From Hydrogenobacter sp. T-2 (GTDB lineage: Bacteria > Aquificota > Aquificia > Aquificales > Aquificaceae): a stretch of DNA of 64,000 nucleotides. Position numbers and translations under genes: made by a program. Position 1 is the first letter of the stretch; each line of letters begins with the position of its first letter. The stretch is from positions 564,041 to 628,040 of the forward strand of contig NZ_CP117180.1 in NCBI RefSeq assembly GCF_033971325.1, written 5' to 3'. Positions 61,705-64,000 of this stretch are shown here, piece by piece. The notes beneath the pieces are model-generated. The model was given only the letters and a program-made list of their open reading frames with translations. It ran no database searches and was not told the DNA's origin.

Positions 61705-63211
61705 CTTTGACATTTCAAGGCTTTCTGTAGAAGAAGCCAAGGTAGTGATATGTGGCAGTGGCATTGCTGGACTTACCAGTGCCATAGTTTTAAAGGAGCT
61801 TGGCATAGAGCCTATTGTCCTCACAAGGGGGATAGGAAACACCTACTACTCTCAGGGTGGTATTGCTTGTGCTATTGACCCAAAGGACAGCCCATACCTT
61901 CATATGCTTGATACACAAAAGGCAGGAAGGGGGCTATGCAAAGAGGAAACCCTCAAAATTCTCGTAGACGAAGGCATCCAAAGAATGGCAGACCTCAAAA
62001 GGTGGGGCGTGGTCTTTGATGAAGAGACCACCATAGAAGGAGGTCATTCCTTTCCAAGAGTATACAAGGTAAAGGACTACACGGGCAAAGCCATATACCA
62101 AGCCTTGTGGAAGAGGTCTCAAAGCTTAGGCATTAGGGTAATAAGGGGAGAGTTAGAGGAAATCCTTGGAGAGGAAAGGGTAGAAGGGCTTGTTTACCAT
62201 GAGGGGCAAAGCCTTAGAGTTATAAAAACACCTGCCATCCTTTTGGCAACGGGTGGGTCTGCGAGTATGTTTTTGCATACCTCTAACCCAGTAAAGGTAA
62301 GAGGAGACGCACTGGGCATAGCACTAAGGAAGGGCGTAAAACTAATTAACCCAGAGTTTGTGCAGTTCCATCCCACAGTGGTGAAAAACACCAGCATACT
62401 CATCTCAGAAGCGGTTAGGGGAGAAGGTGCTATTTTGGTGGATTCAAAAGGTGAAAGGTTTGTGGAAGAGCTCCAGCCAAGGGATGTGGTAGCAAGGGCA
62501 ATATACAAAAAGCTAAGACAAGGGCAAGAGGTTTTCCTTGACCTAAGACCCATAAAAGCCAAAGGAGTAGACCTCTCCAAAAGGTTTCCCACCATATACT
62601 CCATGCTAAGGGAAGCAGGCTACAACCCAGAAACCCAACCCATACCCATCACACCCGCATCTCACTACTTTATAGGTGGCATTGAGGTAGACAGCTATGG
62701 AAAAACCACCTTTGAAGGTCTCTATGCGGTAGGAGAATGTGCCTGCACGGGCGTGCATGGGGCAAACAGACTTGCCTCTAACTCCTTGCTTGAGGGCTTG
62801 GTTTTTGGATACAGAACCGCCTACAGAATTTTTCATGACCTTTCCTTTTTGAAAAAGCCAAAGGAGACCTATTACAAAAACAAAAGGGAAGGGCAAAAAG
62901 ACCCACCTTACACCTTTGAAGACCTGAGAAGGCTTATGTGGGAAAACTGTGGACTGGAAAGGGAAGAGACCTCTCTCAAACAGGCACTTGAAAAGCTAAG
63001 CACATGGCTACAAACATGGAAAGACTGGAAACCCACCATAGAAAACCGCCAGCTTTTTGACATAAGCCTTGTAGCCATGGCTACCCTTAGCTGTGCTCTT
63101 TGGAGAAGGGAAAGCAGGGGAGTGCACTACAGGGTGGACTATCCTTTTGAGAGGGAGGAGTTTAGAAAAGACAGCGTTTTTGCTCCTCGTTTTCTTATGT
63201 TGGGAGAGTAG
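61688..63211 (+). CDS. nadB: L-aspartate oxidase
   Basis: A 507-residue flavoprotein for the first step of NAD synthesis. It has the FAD motif [50 protein letters not shown] and [20 protein letters not shown], ending [20 protein letters not shown]. The RGEGAxLxD and [11 protein letters not shown] blocks separate it from succinate dehydrogenase. Its stop lies in the loop of a short GGAGA-TCTCC hairpin. Confidence 0.93.
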   Translation: MAFFLNFDISRLSVEEAKVVICGSGIAGLTSAIVLKELGIEPIVLTRGIGNTYYSQGGIACAIDPKDSPYLHMLDTQKAGRGLCKEETLKILVDEGIQRMADLKRWGVVFDEETTIEGGHSFPRVYKVKDYTGKAIYQALWKRSQSLGIRVIRGELEEILGEERVEGLVYHEGQSLRVIKTPAILLATGGSASMFLHTSNPVKVRGDALGIALRKGVKLINPEFVQFHPTVVKNTSILISEAVRGEGAILVDSKGERFVEELQPRDVVARAIYKKLRQGQEVFLDLRPIKAKGVDLSKRFPTIYSMLREAGYNPETQPIPITPASHYFIGGIEVDSYGKTTFEGLYAVGECACTGVHGANRLASNSLLEGLVFGYRTAYRIFHDLSFLKKPKETYYKNKREGQKDPPYTFEDLRRLMWENCGLEREETSLKQALEKLSTWLQTWKDWKPTIENRQLFDISLVAMATLSCALWRRESRGVHYRVDYPFEREEFRKDSVFAPRFLMLGE

Positions 63212-63218
63212 TCTCCTT
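63205..63218 (+). terminator. weak hairpin at the nadB stop codon
   Basis: GGAGA-GTAG-TCTCC is a perfect 5-bp stem with the TAG stop in the loop, followed by only TTT. It is a weak terminator candidate. The region from here to 63418 has no convincing gene, only a short frame end discussed among the rejected items. Confidence 0.3.
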
Positions 63219-63418
63219 TAGGGGTTTCTGAGGGTTTCTGTTTTTTGTCTTTACTTGCATCCCTCACAGTGGGCTTAAAACGGGCTAAAGAGTTTGAGGA
63301 GTATTATGAAGAGCTCAGGGAAGATATCTAAGGTTTTTCCTAAGTGCTCTGTCCAACAATGCAAATTTTAAACTCCCATCAAAATTCCACTTCCTGTTTA
63401 TACTATATTACATATACC

Positions 63419-64000
63419 TTAAGTTCCCAAATTAAGAAATAGATTTATTATCCATACCTTAAACACAACCTCTTTCCTTATGTTCTCAAATTTTACATGA
63501 CTTACATACTCGCCAAACCATCGCTTGAATACAGAAAAAAAGCTCTCTACAAGCCATCGCTTGCCATAACCACTCGCTTCTTTCCACACCCTCTTACTTC
63601 TCCTTATTAGCCTTATAACCTTATCCCTCGCTATATTTCCACTTATCCTCGCAGATGACCTCGGCAATATACACGCCTCTATTCCTCTCTCATGCATGTC
63701 CCTGAATATCCTGTGTGTGTCATAGCCTCCGTCCGCTATTACCTTCTCTACTCTCTTGCACTTCTCTTTAGCTTTCTGCCTTGCTGTCTCTACAAGCTCC
63801 TCTGCCTTCTGGCTATCATGTGTCTTCTCATCAGTTACTTCAACACTAACCACCTGCTTGCTATTTATGTCAAAGGCTACGTGTAGCTTTATCCATCCCT
63901 TCCTTGTCCTCCTACCATGCTTTTTTCTAAGCCACTCTCCTCTGTTTGTGACCTTTAACCCAGTTGAGTCAAGCACTATGACAAAGTCATCTTGTAGCTT
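63419..64000 (-). CDS. IS5-type DDE transposase, N-terminal part outside window
   Basis: The visible part holds the DDE core of an IS5/IS1182-like transposase: first Asp in VIVLDSTGLKV, then GEWLRKKHGRRTRKGWIKLH, second Asp in VIADGGYDT, and the Glu in RWLVESFFSVFKRWFGEY. The frame is open to the window edge (KLQDDFVIV before the LDSTG motif), so the real start lies beyond 64000. It appears intact as far as can be seen. The end of the IS is somewhere in the AT-rich 63370-63418 stretch; no inverted repeat could be fixed without the other end. Confidence 0.87.
   Translation of the reverse strand, partial: KLQDDFVIVLDSTGLKVTNRGEWLRKKHGRRTRKGWIKLHVAFDINSKQVVSVEVTDEKTHDSQKAEELVETARQKAKEKCKRVEKVIADGGYDTHRIFRDMHERGIEACILPRSSARISGNIARDKVIRLIRRSKRVWKEASGYGKRWLVESFFSVFKRWFGEYVSHVKFENIRKEVVFKVWIINLFLNLGT

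Noticed and set aside
63255-63331. Frame end reading ...LKRAKEFEEYYEELREDI before the IS5-type transposase
   Set aside because: The last ~17 residues look like real helical protein, but no start or ribosome site supports it. Possibly the tail of a gene cut by the insertion; not enough to annotate.

Overview
The window reads as a piece of chromosome from a thermophilic member of the Aquificales (Hydrogenobacter/Thermocrinis/Aquifex-like). This rests on gene content and family resemblance, not on a database search. Supporting signs are tightly packed genes with frequent 1-4 bp overlaps, heavy use of AGG/AGA and ATA codons, an rpmH-yidD-yidC cluster with no rnpA between rpmH and yidD, a stand-alone secF, an MqnA (futalosine-route) menaquinone gene, and small c-type cytochromes.

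Layout. 1-756: end of a sugar-nucleotide epimerase. 876-8162: a SoeABC-like molybdoenzyme operon whose A and B genes are separated by five tandem Uma2-type nuclease genes. 8159-10346 (minus): a small cytochrome c, moeA and an MNT/HEPN toxin-antitoxin-like pair. 10376-21872: coaE, a PLD-HerA fusion ATPase, dtd, an OmpA-like protein, an ArnT-like glycosyltransferase, secF, a TPR protein, glyS and ppsA. 21869-28654: pilMNO, a small pilP-position gene, the pilQ secretin, six tandem genes for membrane-anchored coiled-coil proteins, and two type IV pilins. 28682-28890: a decayed TnpB-element fragment. 29009-37942: fabZ, a cytochrome c lipoprotein, a Cys-Cys-terminal small protein with an ArsA-like ATPase, a P-type ATPase, atpB-atpE, rpmH-yidD-yidC, hldD and a DUF429 gene. 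37941-39530: an intact TnpB element. 39577-51801: leuA, selD, trpD, mqnA, hpf, purN, a PA2779/PA2778-like pair, purC, pilT-pilC, ychF and hslO. 51802-56415: a structured leader, then rpsB-tsf-pyrH-methyltransferase-frr-YkgJ. 56405-60679 (minus): yceD-rpmF-plsX-fabH-geranylgeranyl reductase-NlpC/P60. 60727-63211: yvcK-nadB. 63419-64000: part of an IS5-type transposase.

How the genes work together. MoeA finishes the molybdenum cofactor needed by the SoeA-like enzyme. SoeB and SoeC would pass electrons to the quinone pool, which MqnA and the geranylgeranyl reductase help build. The pil genes (21.9-28.7 kb and 47.5-49.8 kb) make a type IV pilus and twitching system, though pilB is not here. fabZ, fabH and plsX serve lipid synthesis; hldD and the ArnT-like enzyme fit envelope glycolipid synthesis. 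rpsB-tsf-pyrH-frr, rpmH, rpmF, glyS, dtd and hpf serve translation.

The points most worth a second look are: selD read through an in-frame UGA as selenocysteine, with a hairpin behind it; two unrelated arrays of tandem paralogues joined by ATGA overlaps (Uma2 nucleases; membrane coiled-coil proteins); a switch-like rpsB leader; a widespread pattern of -10 boxes 6-9 nt before start codons, implying leaderless mRNAs and collided divergent promoters; the PLD-HerA fusion; and an orphan methyltransferase inside the rpsB-frr operon. Start sites were moved from the longest ORF wherever alignment to the family, an SD site or a -10 box argued for it.
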